A program made the position numbers and the translations under genes. The notes under the pieces are model-generated. The model worked only from the letters and a program-made list of their open reading frames with translations. It was not told the origin of the DNA and did not search any database. Positions 8,467 to 16,814 of a stretch of DNA of 64,000 nucleotides are shown piece by piece (position 1 is the stretch's first letter; each line of letters opens with the position of its first letter). This DNA is from Bog-756 sp963756515 (GTDB lineage Bacteria > Actinomycetota > Acidimicrobiia > Acidimicrobiales > RAAP-2), in NCBI GenBank assembly GCA_963756515.1, contig CAVWNV010000012.1, forward strand, positions 186,001-250,000. Reading direction: 5' to 3'.

Positions 8467-9280
8467 CGCCTGCGATCTGTCGGCCGAGCTGGCGGCGGAA
8501 CGCGAGGTGACGGTCGTCCCGCTCTCGATCCGCTTCGGGGCCGAGGAGTTCGTGGACGGGTCCACGCTCTCGACCGACCAGTTCTGGGCGCGGTGCGCGG
8601 CCAGCCCTGTCCTCCCCGAAACATCGGCCCCCTCGCCCGGGGCCTTTCAGGGCGCCTTCGACGCCGCCGCCGACAGCGGTTACGACGGTGTCCTGTGCGT
8701 GACCCTGTCCTCGGAGGTCTCGGCCACCTACCAGTCGGCGGTCACCGCGGCCAAGGCCGTCGCCGACCGGATCGAGGTCCGTACGGTGGACTCGCGCTCG
8801 CTGACCATGGGCCTCGGTCTGATGGCCCTGGACCTGGCCGAACTGGCCGCCACCGGTGCCACACTGGAGGAGCTCACCGACAGGGCCACCGCTCTGATCC
8901 CGCGCACCCAGGTGTTCGGCGTGGTGGACACGCTCGAGCATCTCGAGAAGGGGGGCCGGATCGGTGGGGCCCGGGCCCTCCTCGGCTCGCTGCTCTCGAT
9001 CAAACCGGTGGTCACGCTCATCGACGGCCGGGTCGGGGAGGAGTCGAAGCAACGGACCCGGGCCCGCTCGCTCCGCTATCTCGCCGACAAGGCCCAGAAC
9101 TCGCCGGCCCTCAGCCGGCTGGCCGTGTTGAACGGAGCCGCCGTCGACATCGACCAGTTCCTGGTCATGCTGGAAGGTGTGCGGACCGAGCACCCCTTCG
9201 TGGTGACCGACCTCGGCCCGGTGGTGGGTACCCACACCGGCCCGGGCACCATCGGGGTGTGCATGGTGCTGGCGGAATGA
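8438..9280 (+). CDS. DegV family fatty-acid-binding protein
   Basis: 280 residues. DegV proteins bind a long-chain fatty acid and, in Firmicutes, feed FakA-type fatty-acid kinase (FakB role). IRVVTDSACDLS at the N-terminus, FGAEEFVDG, TSAPSPGAF, SSEVSATYQSA, EKGGRIGGARALLGSLLSIKP and the C-terminal THTGPGTIG are the family signatures. No fakA is present in the window. The start lies 29 bases inside murJ, so translation is likely coupled. In M. tuberculosis this interval holds sigM instead, so the gene is an insertion relative to that synteny. Confidence 0.92.
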   Translation: MARIRVVTDSACDLSAELAAEREVTVVPLSIRFGAEEFVDGSTLSTDQFWARCAASPVLPETSAPSPGAFQGAFDAAADSGYDGVLCVTLSSEVSATYQSAVTAAKAVADRIEVRTVDSRSLTMGLGLMALDLAELAATGATLEELTDRATALIPRTQVFGVVDTLEHLEKGGRIGGARALLGSLLSIKPVVTLIDGRVGEESKQRTRARSLRYLADKAQNSPALSRLAVLNGAAVDIDQFLVMLEGVRTEHPFVVTDLGPVVGTHTGPGTIGVCMVLAE

Positions 9281-9350
9281 AACCAGCCACACCGGCCTGA
9301 CAAGGACACGTTCCGGCAGGCCAACCGGTCGGTCGGACTATCCTCCCTGC

Positions 9351-9707
9351 ATGGATCCGAAGCCCGACTCATCCCCGTCCCGGCTGCCTGGCTCCGGGGC
9401 GATCGGCGATCTACCCACCCGCGGCGCCGACTGGGTCGACACCGTGGTGGAGCTCCTCCGCGACAAGACCGTCCGTCCCCTGACCCTGGCCACCCGGGTC
9501 GTGGTCTTCGGGATCATCGTCTTCGCCGCCGCCGTGGTGACGGTGGTGCTCCTGTCGATCACCCTGATCCGGCTCCTCACCGTGTACGCCTTCGATGGCC
9601 GGGTCTGGCTCTCGGACCTGGTGGTGGGGGCCCTGTTCGTGATCGTCGGCATCGTGGCGTGGTCCCGCCGCTCCGATCCCCAGGCCCCGACCGAGGAAGC
9701 GGCGTGA
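9351..9707 (+). CDS. Small two-helix membrane protein upstream of trxB
   Basis: 118 residues. A short polar N-terminus, then two hydrophobic segments (about residues 48-74 and 86-104) separated by a short loop, then an acidic tail. I do not recognise the family; small holin-like or DUF proteins of this shape are common in actinobacteria. Its stop overlaps the trxB start as GTGA, so it is co-translated with thioredoxin reductase. TATCCT (9339-9344) lies 6 bases before the ATG and no Shine-Dalgarno is visible, suggesting a leaderless transcript. Confidence 0.75.
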   Translation: MDPKPDSSPSRLPGSGAIGDLPTRGADWVDTVVELLRDKTVRPLTLATRVVVFGIIVFAAAVVTVVLLSITLIRLLTVYAFDGRVWLSDLVVGALFVIVGIVAWSRRSDPQAPTEEAA

Positions 9708-10672
9708 CCGAGTCCCGCCAGGTGGTGATCGTCGGCTCCGGTCCGGCCGGACTGACGGCGGCGATCTACGCCTCGAGGGCCCAACTGGCCCCACTGGTCA
9801 TCGAGGGCGAGCCCTCGTCGACCAGTGACCAGCCCGGCGGCCAGTTGATGCTCACCACCGAGGTCGAGAACTTCCCGGGGTTCGTCAACGGGATCATGGG
9901 ACCCGAGCTCATGCAGGCCTTCCGTGAGCAGGCCGCCCGGTTCGGCGCCGACTACCTGACGGCCAAGGTGTCCCGGGTGGACCTCTCGAGCCGACCGTTC
10001 GGGATCTGGGTCGGCGATCCCGACGCCGCGGATCCGAGTTACGCGGCCGAGGCCCTGATCATCTCGACCGGGGCCCAGTCGCTCATGCTCAACCTGCCCA
10101 ACGAGGAACGGCTCCTCGGGTACGGCGTCTCCACCTGCGCCACCTGCGACGGCTTCTTCTTCCGCCAGCGCGAGATCGCCGTGGTCGGGGGTGGGGATTC
10201 AGCTCTCGAAGAGGCGTTGTTCCTCACCCGCTTCGCGGACAAGGTGACAGTGATCCACCGCCGCGGCGAGCTCCGGGCGTCGAAGGTGATGCAACAACGG
10301 GCCTTCGCCAACGAGAAGATCACGTTCCGGTGGAACACTTCGGTGATCGACGTGTTGGGCGAGAAGACGGTGACCGGCGTGAGGGTGCGGGACAACCTCA
10401 GCGAGGAGGAGACCGAGATCGCCCTGTCGGGGCTCTTCGTGGCCATCGGCCACGAGCCCAACACGAGTCTGTTCAAGGGTCAGCTCGAGATGGAGGAGAA
10501 CGGCTACCTGCGTACCTTCGACGGGACCCGGACCAACGTCGACGGCGTGTTCGCCTGTGGCGACGTGCAGGATCACCGCTACCGCCAGGCCATCACCGCG
10601 GCCGGTTCGGGTTGCATGGCCGCCATCGACGTCGAGCGGTGGCTCGAGGACCAGCAGTCCGGTACCCACTGA
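9704..10672 (+). CDS. trxB: Thioredoxin reductase (NADPH)
   Basis: 322 residues. FAD-dependent enzyme that reduces thioredoxin with NADPH in the cytoplasm. FAD site VVIVGSGPAGLTAA (residues 7-20), the redox pair CATC (C145, C148), the NADPH site VVGGGDSALEEA, and the C-terminal FACGDVQDHRYRQA are all intact. The GTG at 9704 overlaps the upstream stop and has GAGGAA as ribosome-binding site. Followed by trxA, its partner, after 123 bases. Confidence 0.97.
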   Translation: MTESRQVVIVGSGPAGLTAAIYASRAQLAPLVIEGEPSSTSDQPGGQLMLTTEVENFPGFVNGIMGPELMQAFREQAARFGADYLTAKVSRVDLSSRPFGIWVGDPDAADPSYAAEALIISTGAQSLMLNLPNEERLLGYGVSTCATCDGFFFRQREIAVVGGGDSALEEALFLTRFADKVTVIHRRGELRASKVMQQRAFANEKITFRWNTSVIDVLGEKTVTGVRVRDNLSEEETEIALSGLFVAIGHEPNTSLFKGQLEMEENGYLRTFDGTRTNVDGVFACGDVQDHRYRQAITAAGSGCMAAIDVERWLEDQQSGTH

Positions 10673-10795
10673 GCGTTCGCCCGTTCACCACTCCCCCGAC
10701 CCGGGAATGCCACCGGCCCGAAGGTGGTTGACCTATCGTGTCCCAACGAGGGACGCACGGCAGGGCCCACAGACGGGCAGGAGGAGCGCACCATC

Positions 10796-11122
10796 ATGAG
10801 TGAGAAGATCGCAAGCCTGAGCGACGCTAGCTTTGACGAGCATGTCAAGTCCTCGGATGTTCCCGTGTTGGTGGACTTCTGGGCGGAGTGGTGCGGCCCG
10901 TGCAAGATGATCGCTCCTGTGTTGGAGGAGATCGCCACCGAGCAGGCTGGGAAGCTCGAGGTGGCCAAGCTCAACATCGACGACAACCTCGACATCACCC
11001 GCAGGTTCGACGTCATGAGTATCCCCACCCTGATCCTGTTCAAGGACGGGGAGCCGGCGGCCCGCATCGTCGGGGCCAAGGGCAAGGGCCAACTCCTGCA
11101 GGAGCTCTCGGCCTACCTGTAG
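10796..11122 (+). CDS. trxA: Thioredoxin
   Basis: 108 residues. Reduces protein disulfides; reduced by the adjacent TrxB. The active site WCGPC lies at residues 32-36 in FWAEWCGPCKMIAPVLEE, and the cis-proline loop reads SIPTLILFKDG. The ATG at 10796 is chosen because GGAGGAG precedes it and the thioredoxin fold begins immediately. A TATCGT hexamer (10734-10739) in the gap after trxB could be its own -10 element. Confidence 0.97.
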   Translation: MSEKIASLSDASFDEHVKSSDVPVLVDFWAEWCGPCKMIAPVLEEIATEQAGKLEVAKLNIDDNLDITRRFDVMSIPTLILFKDGEPAARIVGAKGKGQLLQELSAYL

Positions 11123-11159
11123 CGGCCAACAGCGTCCCGGCCGGTCCCCGGGGACCGGA

Positions 11160-12149
11160 GTGAGCGCGGAGCCCCGGATCTGGCTGGAGGTGGGGCAACG
11201 GGGCGAGGCGGTGGCAGACGTCCAGCGCCGGCTCGAGCGCCTGGGCTTCTCGACCGGCATCGACGCCGTGGGCGAGTTCGAGGTGGGTACCCGGGCTGCC
11301 GTCGAGGCGTTCCAGTACCGCCGGGGCCTCCGGGTGGACGGTGTCTGCGGCCATCAGACCTGGTCGGCGCTGGTGGAGGCGGGCCGGCTGCTCGGAGACC
11401 GGTTCCTCTACCGCCGGGTGCCCATGCTCCGGGGCGACGATGTCGCTGAGCTGCAGCAACGCCTGAGCGCGCTGGGCTTCGACACCGGGCGCGTGGACGG
11501 GATCTTCGGTGACATGACATCGGCGGCGCTGGGCGAGTTCCAGCGCAACGCCGGCCTGCCCGTCGACGGGATCGCCGGCGCCTCCACCGTGGCCGAGCTG
11601 CTGCGCTTCGGAACCCGCCACGACGACACCGAGCTGGTCACTTCGGTGCGGGACCGCGAGCGGCTGCGTCAGGGGTCTCGGACATTGGCCGGCCAACGCG
11701 TGGCCATCGGGGAGGAAGGCGGCCTCGACGCCACCGTGGCCGCACTTCGCCGCCTGCTGGTGACCCACGGCGCCGTGGTGACGACCCACCATCACCCTGA
11801 CGGTTCGATCCAGGCGTCAGAGGCCAACGCCGGCGGGGCCCAGGTCTACATCGGTCTCCGGCTCGATACCGGCGACGACCACTGTTCCGCGGCTTACTAC
11901 GCCGGGTACCGCTACTCGTCGCCAGGCGGTCGTCGCCTGGCCGAGCTGCTCCAGAGGACTCTCACGGCCTCGCTGGATCTCCCTGACGGCGGCAGCCGGG
12001 GGATGTCGCTTCCGGTGCTCCGCGAGACCAGGATGCCGGCGGTGATCTGCGAGATCAGCCCAGCCGCGGTGGTGGTCGAGCAGGCCGCCACCATCGCCCG
12101 GGCCGTCGTGGAAGCACTGGCCGAATGGGTCGGTACCTCGTGGGACTGA
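11160..12149 (+). CDS. cwlM: CwlM-like protein: two peptidoglycan-binding domains plus degenerate amidase_3 domain
   Basis: 329 residues, GTG start, no signal peptide. Two PG_binding_1 repeats (about residues 8-75 and 85-150; LQQRLSALGFDTGRVDGIFG is typical) precede a domain related to N-acetylmuramoyl-L-alanine amidase. The zinc ligands look lost: the DPGHGG histidine position reads AIGEEGG, and the ISxHAN histidine position reads GLRLDT. The late glutamate (ICEIS) remains. Cytoplasmic CwlM of mycobacteria is catalytically dead and activates MurA, the first step of peptidoglycan synthesis. Position before parB and downstream of trxA matches Rv3915, supporting the same regulatory role. Confidence 0.85.
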   Translation: MSAEPRIWLEVGQRGEAVADVQRRLERLGFSTGIDAVGEFEVGTRAAVEAFQYRRGLRVDGVCGHQTWSALVEAGRLLGDRFLYRRVPMLRGDDVAELQQRLSALGFDTGRVDGIFGDMTSAALGEFQRNAGLPVDGIAGASTVAELLRFGTRHDDTELVTSVRDRERLRQGSRTLAGQRVAIGEEGGLDATVAALRRLLVTHGAVVTTHHHPDGSIQASEANAGGAQVYIGLRLDTGDDHCSAAYYAGYRYSSPGGRRLAELLQRTLTASLDLPDGGSRGMSLPVLRETRMPAVICEISPAAVVVEQAATIARAVVEALAEWVGTSWD

Positions 12150-12208
12150 CATCCCGAGCCGGAGGAGTCTGCACCCCGACTGCAGGTCGTTCCGGCCCCT
12201 TCCCTGGA

Positions 12209-12245
12209 CGTAATCCACAACTTCATGCACAGGTTGTGGATTACG
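12209..12245. terminator. 13-bp inverted repeat between convergent cwlM and parB
   Basis: Perfect 13-base arms (12209-12221 and 12233-12245, ending AATCCACAAC and starting GTTGTGGATT) surround an 11-base spacer. The simplest reading is a bidirectional terminator hairpin. The arms also resemble DnaA boxes (TGTGGATTA against TGTGGATAA). About 95 bases of unusually AT-rich sequence (12250-12345) follow, with small stems such as CCAC/GTGG and TAATAATTA. No gene is seen in the 193-base gap. Confidence 0.6.
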
Positions 12246-12342
12246 CTCTACCGTGGGTTCAGGGATATAATCACACCCAAAGTGAGAATATCCTCCATCA
12301 TCTGCCGTTATGTCAAGCTATAACCACTCTCCGTGGTAATAA

Positions 12343-13299
12343 TTACGCCCCGCCTGACTCGGCCCGGCCGACCATCAACTTGTAGATCCGCTCGAGGTCC
12401 TCAAGCGTGGCGAACTCCACCACTACCTTGCCCCTCTTCGACGTGAGGTCGACCTTCACCCTGGTGTTCAGGTGACTGGAGAGCAGCTCCTCGAGTTCGA
12501 GGATCCCGGGTGGCGGCAGCCGCCTCGGCGTGGCCGAGATCGGAGGCCGACCGCCGTTGGACTCCACCGGCGACTCGCCGCCGGCGCCAGGTGGCTCGTC
12601 CGACCCGACGTCGTTCTCTCCCCCGCCGTTGTGCTCCCGGACCATCTCTTCAATGGCTCGGACGGTCAAGCCCTCTGCCACCACCGCCTTGGCCAGTGTC
12701 TCCTGAAAGCCCCGGTCGGGGGTGCCCAGTAGTGCCCGGGCGTGTCCCGGACTTATCTGGCCCTCCGAAAGCAGGCGCTGGACCCCGGCCGGAAGTTGCA
12801 GGAGCCGCAGGATGTTGGTGACGGCCGTGCGGCTCTTACCCACCCGTTTGGCCACCTGATCGTGCGTGTATCCGAACTCCTCGATGAGCTGTTGATAGGC
12901 GGCGGCTTCTTCCAGCACATTGAGATCTTGCCGATGGAGGTTCTCCACCAGGGCCTGTTCGAGACTTCTCGTCTCATCCGACGTGAGCACCAGGACCGGG
13001 ATGGACTGCAGACCGGCCCGACGGGCGGCGCGCCACCGTCGCTCCCCGGCGATGAGTTCGAAGTCGTCAGCGGCAGCACCGCCGATCTGTCGGACCAGGA
13101 CCGGCTGGAGGATCCCGAGCTCCTTGATCGATGCTGCCAACGAGGACATGGTGTCCTCGTCGAAGTTCACCCGCGGCTGACGCGGATTCGGTTTGATGCT
13201 CCCGATGGGAACCTCTCGCAGAGCCGACGAGCGGTCACCGACCACCTCGTTGGGAATGAGGGCACTCAGACCCTTGCCCAGTCCGCTACGACGCGCCAC
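12343..13299 (-). CDS. parB: Chromosome partitioning protein ParB
   Basis: 318 residues. Binds parS and loads as a CTP-dependent clamp for chromosome segregation with ParA. The N-terminal GLGKGLSALIP is the ParA-contact peptide. The CTP-binding ParB/Srx domain shows NPRQPR, ELGILQPVLVR and GERRWRA. The central HTH includes GKSRTAVTNILRLLQLP. An acidic/Pro-rich linker and a C-terminal dimerisation domain follow. The GTG at 13299 has AGGAGG 6 bases upstream, inside the end of parA (14-base overlap), so the two are coupled. Confidence 0.97.
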   Translation of the reverse strand: MARRSGLGKGLSALIPNEVVGDRSSALREVPIGSIKPNPRQPRVNFDEDTMSSLAASIKELGILQPVLVRQIGGAAADDFELIAGERRWRAARRAGLQSIPVLVLTSDETRSLEQALVENLHRQDLNVLEEAAAYQQLIEEFGYTHDQVAKRVGKSRTAVTNILRLLQLPAGVQRLLSEGQISPGHARALLGTPDRGFQETLAKAVVAEGLTVRAIEEMVREHNGGGENDVGSDEPPGAGGESPVESNGGRPPISATPRRLPPPGILELEELLSSHLNTRVKVDLTSKRGKVVVEFATLEDLERIYKLMVGRAESGGA

Positions 13300-14608
13300 C
13301 GCTGACCTCCTTGGCTAACTCCCGATAGGCGATGGATCCGCGTGAGGCAGGATCGAACGCGGTGATTGGTTGACCGAACGAAGGCGCCTCGGAGAGCCTG
13401 ACCGTCCGGGGAATCACGTTCCGGCAGACCTTCGATCCGAAGTGCAGGCGGACTTCGCTGGCCACCTGATCGGAGAGCTTGGTCCGGGCGTCGTACATGG
13501 TGAGCACGATGGTCGAGATGTCCAGCTTGGGGTTGAGGTTCGAGGCCACCAGGTGGACGTTACGCATGAGTTGACTCAAACCCTCGAGGGCGTAGTACTC
13601 GCACTGGATCGGGACCAGCACCTCATCCGCCGCGGCCAGGGCGTTGACGGTGATCAATCCCAGAGAAGGTGGGCAGTCGATCAATACATAGTCGAAGTCA
13701 TCGATCACCGATTCGATCGACCGTTTGAGTTTCAACTCCCTACTGAATGCCGGGACCAGCTCGATCTCCGCGCCGGCCAGAGCGATGGTGGCCGGAGCCA
13801 CGAAGAGATTCTTCATGCTGGTGGGCTCGACGCAGTCCTCCAGTGACGAGTCCCGCATGAGCACGTCGTACATGGAGATCTCGAAGTTACGGGCGTCGAT
13901 CCCCAGCCCGGTGGTGGCGTTCCCCTGGGGATCGAGGTCGATGACAAGGACCCGGAAACCGAGTTCGGCCAGGGCCGCCCCGAGGTTCACCGATGTGGTC
14001 GTCTTGCCCACACCACCTTTCTGATTGGCGACGGCCAGGACGCGGGGGAGTGGGTTGGCCGAGCCGGCCTGGGCCTCGCGGGCCCCTTCGCCGTCGGGTG
14101 CTCGCGGCACGCGGGGGGCGGTGGTCGAGGGTTCGGCCTCACGGCCCCCGTCCGCTTCCGACGAGGCCGCGGTCGGCTCAGCCTCCGCGTCCTCCGACCG
14201 GGTCGGCGGGGCCACGGTGGCCACGGAAGATCCCGGAGTGTCGCCCGCCCGGGCCGATCGGGTCGTCTTCTCGACCGCGTCAGGCTCCCGCTCGACGGTG
14301 ACTCCCGTTGGCGGAAGAACATTGTCCAGTTCGGCGTGGGCAATGGCGATGTCCGAGATGGTCTCCTCCATACGCCGCTGGGGTGCGGGCGGTCGAAAAC
14401 TGACCGACGGAGAGGTTGAGGGTTCCGTCGGGGTTGATGCTTGGGGCTCGACCGCGGCGGGTGCCACCGGGGGAGCAGAAGACGGAGCCGAGACCTTCTC
14501 AATCACGATGTCCGAGTCGGTCCCGGTCGTCACTCCCTCACCCCCGGAATCAGATTCCTCCGAGTCTTGAGGGGAGGGCCTGTTTCGACCCCGACGACGG
14601 CCGCGCAT
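13286..14608 (-). CDS. parA: Chromosome partitioning ATPase ParA (Soj) with long disordered N-terminus
   Basis: 440 residues. The C-terminal 251 are a complete ParA/Soj ATPase: deviant Walker A KGGVGKTT at about residues 197-204, VIDLDPQGN, VLIDCPPSLGL and RLSEAPSFG. It dimerises on DNA with ATP and moves the ParB-parS complex. The first 189 residues are a low-complexity Pro/Ser/Glu/Ala tail, far longer than usual. The ATG at 14608 is chosen because GAGGAG lies 7 bases upstream; an in-frame codon at 14683 lacks such a site. The promoter region holds a parS site at 14689-14704. Confidence 0.96.
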   Translation of the reverse strand: MRGRRRGRNRPSPQDSEESDSGGEGVTTGTDSDIVIEKVSAPSSAPPVAPAAVEPQASTPTEPSTSPSVSFRPPAPQRRMEETISDIAIAHAELDNVLPPTGVTVEREPDAVEKTTRSARAGDTPGSSVATVAPPTRSEDAEAEPTAASSEADGGREAEPSTTAPRVPRAPDGEGAREAQAGSANPLPRVLAVANQKGGVGKTTTSVNLGAALAELGFRVLVIDLDPQGNATTGLGIDARNFEISMYDVLMRDSSLEDCVEPTSMKNLFVAPATIALAGAEIELVPAFSRELKLKRSIESVIDDFDYVLIDCPPSLGLITVNALAAADEVLVPIQCEYYALEGLSQLMRNVHLVASNLNPKLDISTIVLTMYDARTKLSDQVASEVRLHFGSKVCRNVIPRTVRLSEAPSFGQPITAFDPASRGSIAYRELAKEVSGGAS

Positions 14609-14688
14609 TATCGTCTCCTCGATTGACTGACGTTCAAGGCACTCATCCTCCCCTGCACCGACGATCAGGTCAAGCAATTGCACCCGAA

Positions 14689-14704
14689 TGTTTCACGTGA
14701 AACT
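14689..14704. other. parS: parS centromere site 1
   Basis: TGTTTCACGTGAAACT matches the universal 16-bp parS (TGTTTCACGTGAAACA) at 15 of 16 positions. It lies about 80 bases upstream of the parA start, a typical place, so ParB binding could also affect parAB transcription. Confidence 0.9.
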
Positions 14705-14874
14705 TTCGGGCGATCCGAACGGCACGGACGATAGCCGGGATCGACGGCCGGGAATCCCTCCAGTAGAGCGTCCCGCCCCAGTCGAGCCGAACGTCTGACT
14801 CCACTCCATCCGAGCAGTGCCATCTCGATCACTCCCACGCCGGTTCGGCTTCCCCCGGGACGGTGAGAGCGGAC

Positions 14875-14890
14875 TGTTCCACGTGAAACA
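14875..14890. other. parS: parS centromere site 2
   Basis: TGTTCCACGTGAAACA matches parS at 15 of 16 positions (C at position 5). The symmetry extends outward as GGAC/GTCC, giving a 24-bp near-palindrome (14871-14894). Together with site 1 it occupies the 413-base parA-rsmG gap, which otherwise holds no convincing gene. Confidence 0.9.
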
Positions 14891-15021
14891 GTCCGGTTTC
14901 AATGATGTGGGGTCTAGCGTTACTCCTGTAGTCGGTCGATCCAGTGGGGTCAGGGCCCGCCAATCCTGACGGGTATTCGGTTTTCAACTCGAGGGTCCTG
15001 AGTCGGGGCATGCCCGGCCGG

Positions 15022-15783
15022 CTAGAAGAGCGGACGCTTGGCCGGGATACCGACTCGGCGGGGGTAGCGATCGGGGGTAGGTCGGCGCTTCACCAGCACC
15101 TGATACCCGAACCGACCGGCAAACCGAATCCGGCTCGATCGGGTGAGGCCCAGCTCGGACAGTCCCTCATCGGACCACCGGCCCTCCACACGGTCGCCCG
15201 GGGGTTCTGACACGACCATCAGGCCGCCCACGGTCAGTAGCGCTGCTCCGCATTCTGCGGTGACGGAGGGAGGGGCGAAGGAACGGGCCGTCACCAACTC
15301 GAACTTCTCGCGGAACTGCTCGTCCCGGGCCAGTTCCTCGACCCGGCCCCGGGCGACAATGAGGTCGGTGGGCCCTGACCAGGTCGCCAGTTCGTCGCTC
15401 AGGAACTCGGTTCTCCGTTGGCTGGCATCCATCAGGACCGTTCGGCAGCTGGGCCAGCACACTCCCATGACCAGGCCCGGTATTCCTCCGCCCGTGCCGA
15501 GGTCGGCGGCGCTGGCGGGGGGGCGCCCCAGCTCCATGGCGGTGGCGTAGACGAATCCGAGGGCATGGTCGATCTGGGCTCCTACCGGGACACCGCCCAG
15601 AAACCCCAGATCGACCGAGCGTCGGAGCGTGGCGGCGACTTCCTCGCCTACCTGCGCACGGAGCGCCACCAGAGACCCGTCGCCCCGCTCGGGTCCGTCG
15701 GTCAAGGGAGGGCCGGGACGAGGGGTCTGGTCCCCAGGACTCTGCCCGTCCGGAACTACCGAACCGGCGTCGACCACCGTCAA
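15022..15783 (-). CDS. rsmG: 16S rRNA (guanine527-N7)-methyltransferase RsmG (GidB)
   Basis: Up to 253 residues. Methylates G527 of 16S rRNA with S-adenosylmethionine. DLGTGGGIPGLVMG is the SAM-binding motif I; VLMDASQRRTEFL and VTARSFAPP are further family motifs. The start is a TTG at 15783 whose TTGA overlaps the jag stop, mirroring the ATGA overlaps elsewhere; a GTG two codons later (15777) is an alternative. The first 35 residues are Pro/Gly-rich and poorly conserved. Last gene of the leftward rpmH-rnpA-yidD-yidC-jag-rsmG unit. Confidence 0.93.
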   Translation of the reverse strand: MTVVDAGSVVPDGQSPGDQTPRPGPPLTDGPERGDGSLVALRAQVGEEVAATLRRSVDLGFLGGVPVGAQIDHALGFVYATAMELGRPPASAADLGTGGGIPGLVMGVCWPSCRTVLMDASQRRTEFLSDELATWSGPTDLIVARGRVEELARDEQFREKFELVTARSFAPPSVTAECGAALLTVGGLMVVSEPPGDRVEGRWSDEGLSELGLTRSSRIRFAGRFGYQVLVKRRPTPDRYPRRVGIPAKRPLF

Positions 15784-16811
15784 CTCGAGGGTTGGATCAC
15801 CACGTATCTAGACGGCTCGGTTCCGTCCGATCGGGTCTCGACTCCCTCGATCTCGTTCACAGCGTCGTGGACGACCTTGCGGTCGGCCGGCGACATCGGT
15901 TCGAGGGCCCGCTCCTCACCGGAGCTCTTGACTTCTTCGACGAGACCTTCGGCGAACCGCCGCAGTGCCGCCGAGCGCTTCTCGCGGTAGCCGCCCACGT
16001 CCACCAGGATCCTGTCCGTCCGCACCTCTGACTGACGCTGTACGAACGTGCGGGTCAGATCCTGGATGGCCGACAACGTCGCCCCCCGTGGTCCCACCAT
16101 CAGGCCCAGGTCATCCCCGTTGGCGGCAACCTGGACGGTGTCCTCGTCGAGCTCCGTGAAATCGACCTGTGCGTCGAGGCCGAACTCCCTCACCAGTCCG
16201 GCAACGAAGCCCGCCGCCGCCTCCCCTTGCTGCTCGAGGGTCAGTGACTCTTCCATGCTGTCCTCACTATCTCCGGGCTTCCGGCCGGATTCATTCTTCT
16301 GATGCTGCGCGGATTGACTGCCGTTCGACCGGTCGTTCCGGGGTCCTCGTTTCCTCCGACCCCCTGATCCCGATTGGCTCGGTCGAGCTTCGAGAGTGGA
16401 GGAATCCTCCCCCGCGGCTGAGCCGTTGGAACGCGATGCCGCCGCCGCCGTCGCATCGTCCCGGTCGGATTGGGCGGTGCTGCGGGTCGCGTCGGAACCC
16501 TTGGATCCCCGCGACCGGTCACCGCCTGACCGGCCGTTACCCCCCCTGCCTCCGGCCGACGAGCCGTTACGGGACCCGTCACCGCCGCCCCGGGCCCGGT
16601 CGGGGCGCTGACGGCGTCCGCGTTTGGGTGGGGGAGCGACCGGTCGGACCCGGGCTTGAACCCGGGCCTCGCCCCGCAGTCGCCCGAACAGTCCGGCCTT
16701 GGGTTCGCTGAGTACGACGAACTCGGCGTCGTCCTCGGCTACGCCGAGCAGGTCGAGGGCGATCTCTTTGGCTTCAGGTAGAGACTTACCGCTGGCTTCA
16801 ACCCAGTCCAC
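15780..16811 (-). CDS. jag: Jag/KhpB RNA-binding protein
   Basis: 343 residues. The N-terminal Jag_N domain (about 1-55; SGKSLPEAKEIALDLLGV, KAGLFGRLRGEARV) is followed by an extremely Gly/Ser/Arg-rich disordered linker (about 60-195). The C-terminal KH (DDLGLMVGPRGATLSAIQDL, where GPRG replaces GxxG) and R3H (YREKRSAALRRFAEGL) domains bind RNA. Usually encoded next to yidC; linked with cell-envelope control and small-RNA binding in other bacteria. GTG start at 16811, three bases after the yidC stop, with AGAAAGG upstream. The linker is longer than in most Jag proteins. Confidence 0.93.
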   Translation of the reverse strand: MDWVEASGKSLPEAKEIALDLLGVAEDDAEFVVLSEPKAGLFGRLRGEARVQARVRPVAPPPKRGRRQRPDRARGGGDGSRNGSSAGGRGGNGRSGGDRSRGSKGSDATRSTAQSDRDDATAAAASRSNGSAAGEDSSTLEARPSQSGSGGRRKRGPRNDRSNGSQSAQHQKNESGRKPGDSEDSMEESLTLEQQGEAAAGFVAGLVREFGLDAQVDFTELDEDTVQVAANGDDLGLMVGPRGATLSAIQDLTRTFVQRQSEVRTDRILVDVGGYREKRSAALRRFAEGLVEEVKSSGEERALEPMSPADRKVVHDAVNEIEGVETRSDGTEPSRYVVIQPSS

Positions 16812-16814
16812 GCG

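Noticed and set aside
14829..15011. A 60-codon minus-strand frame in the parA-rsmG gap
   Set aside because: It translates parS site 2 and has no homology-like features.
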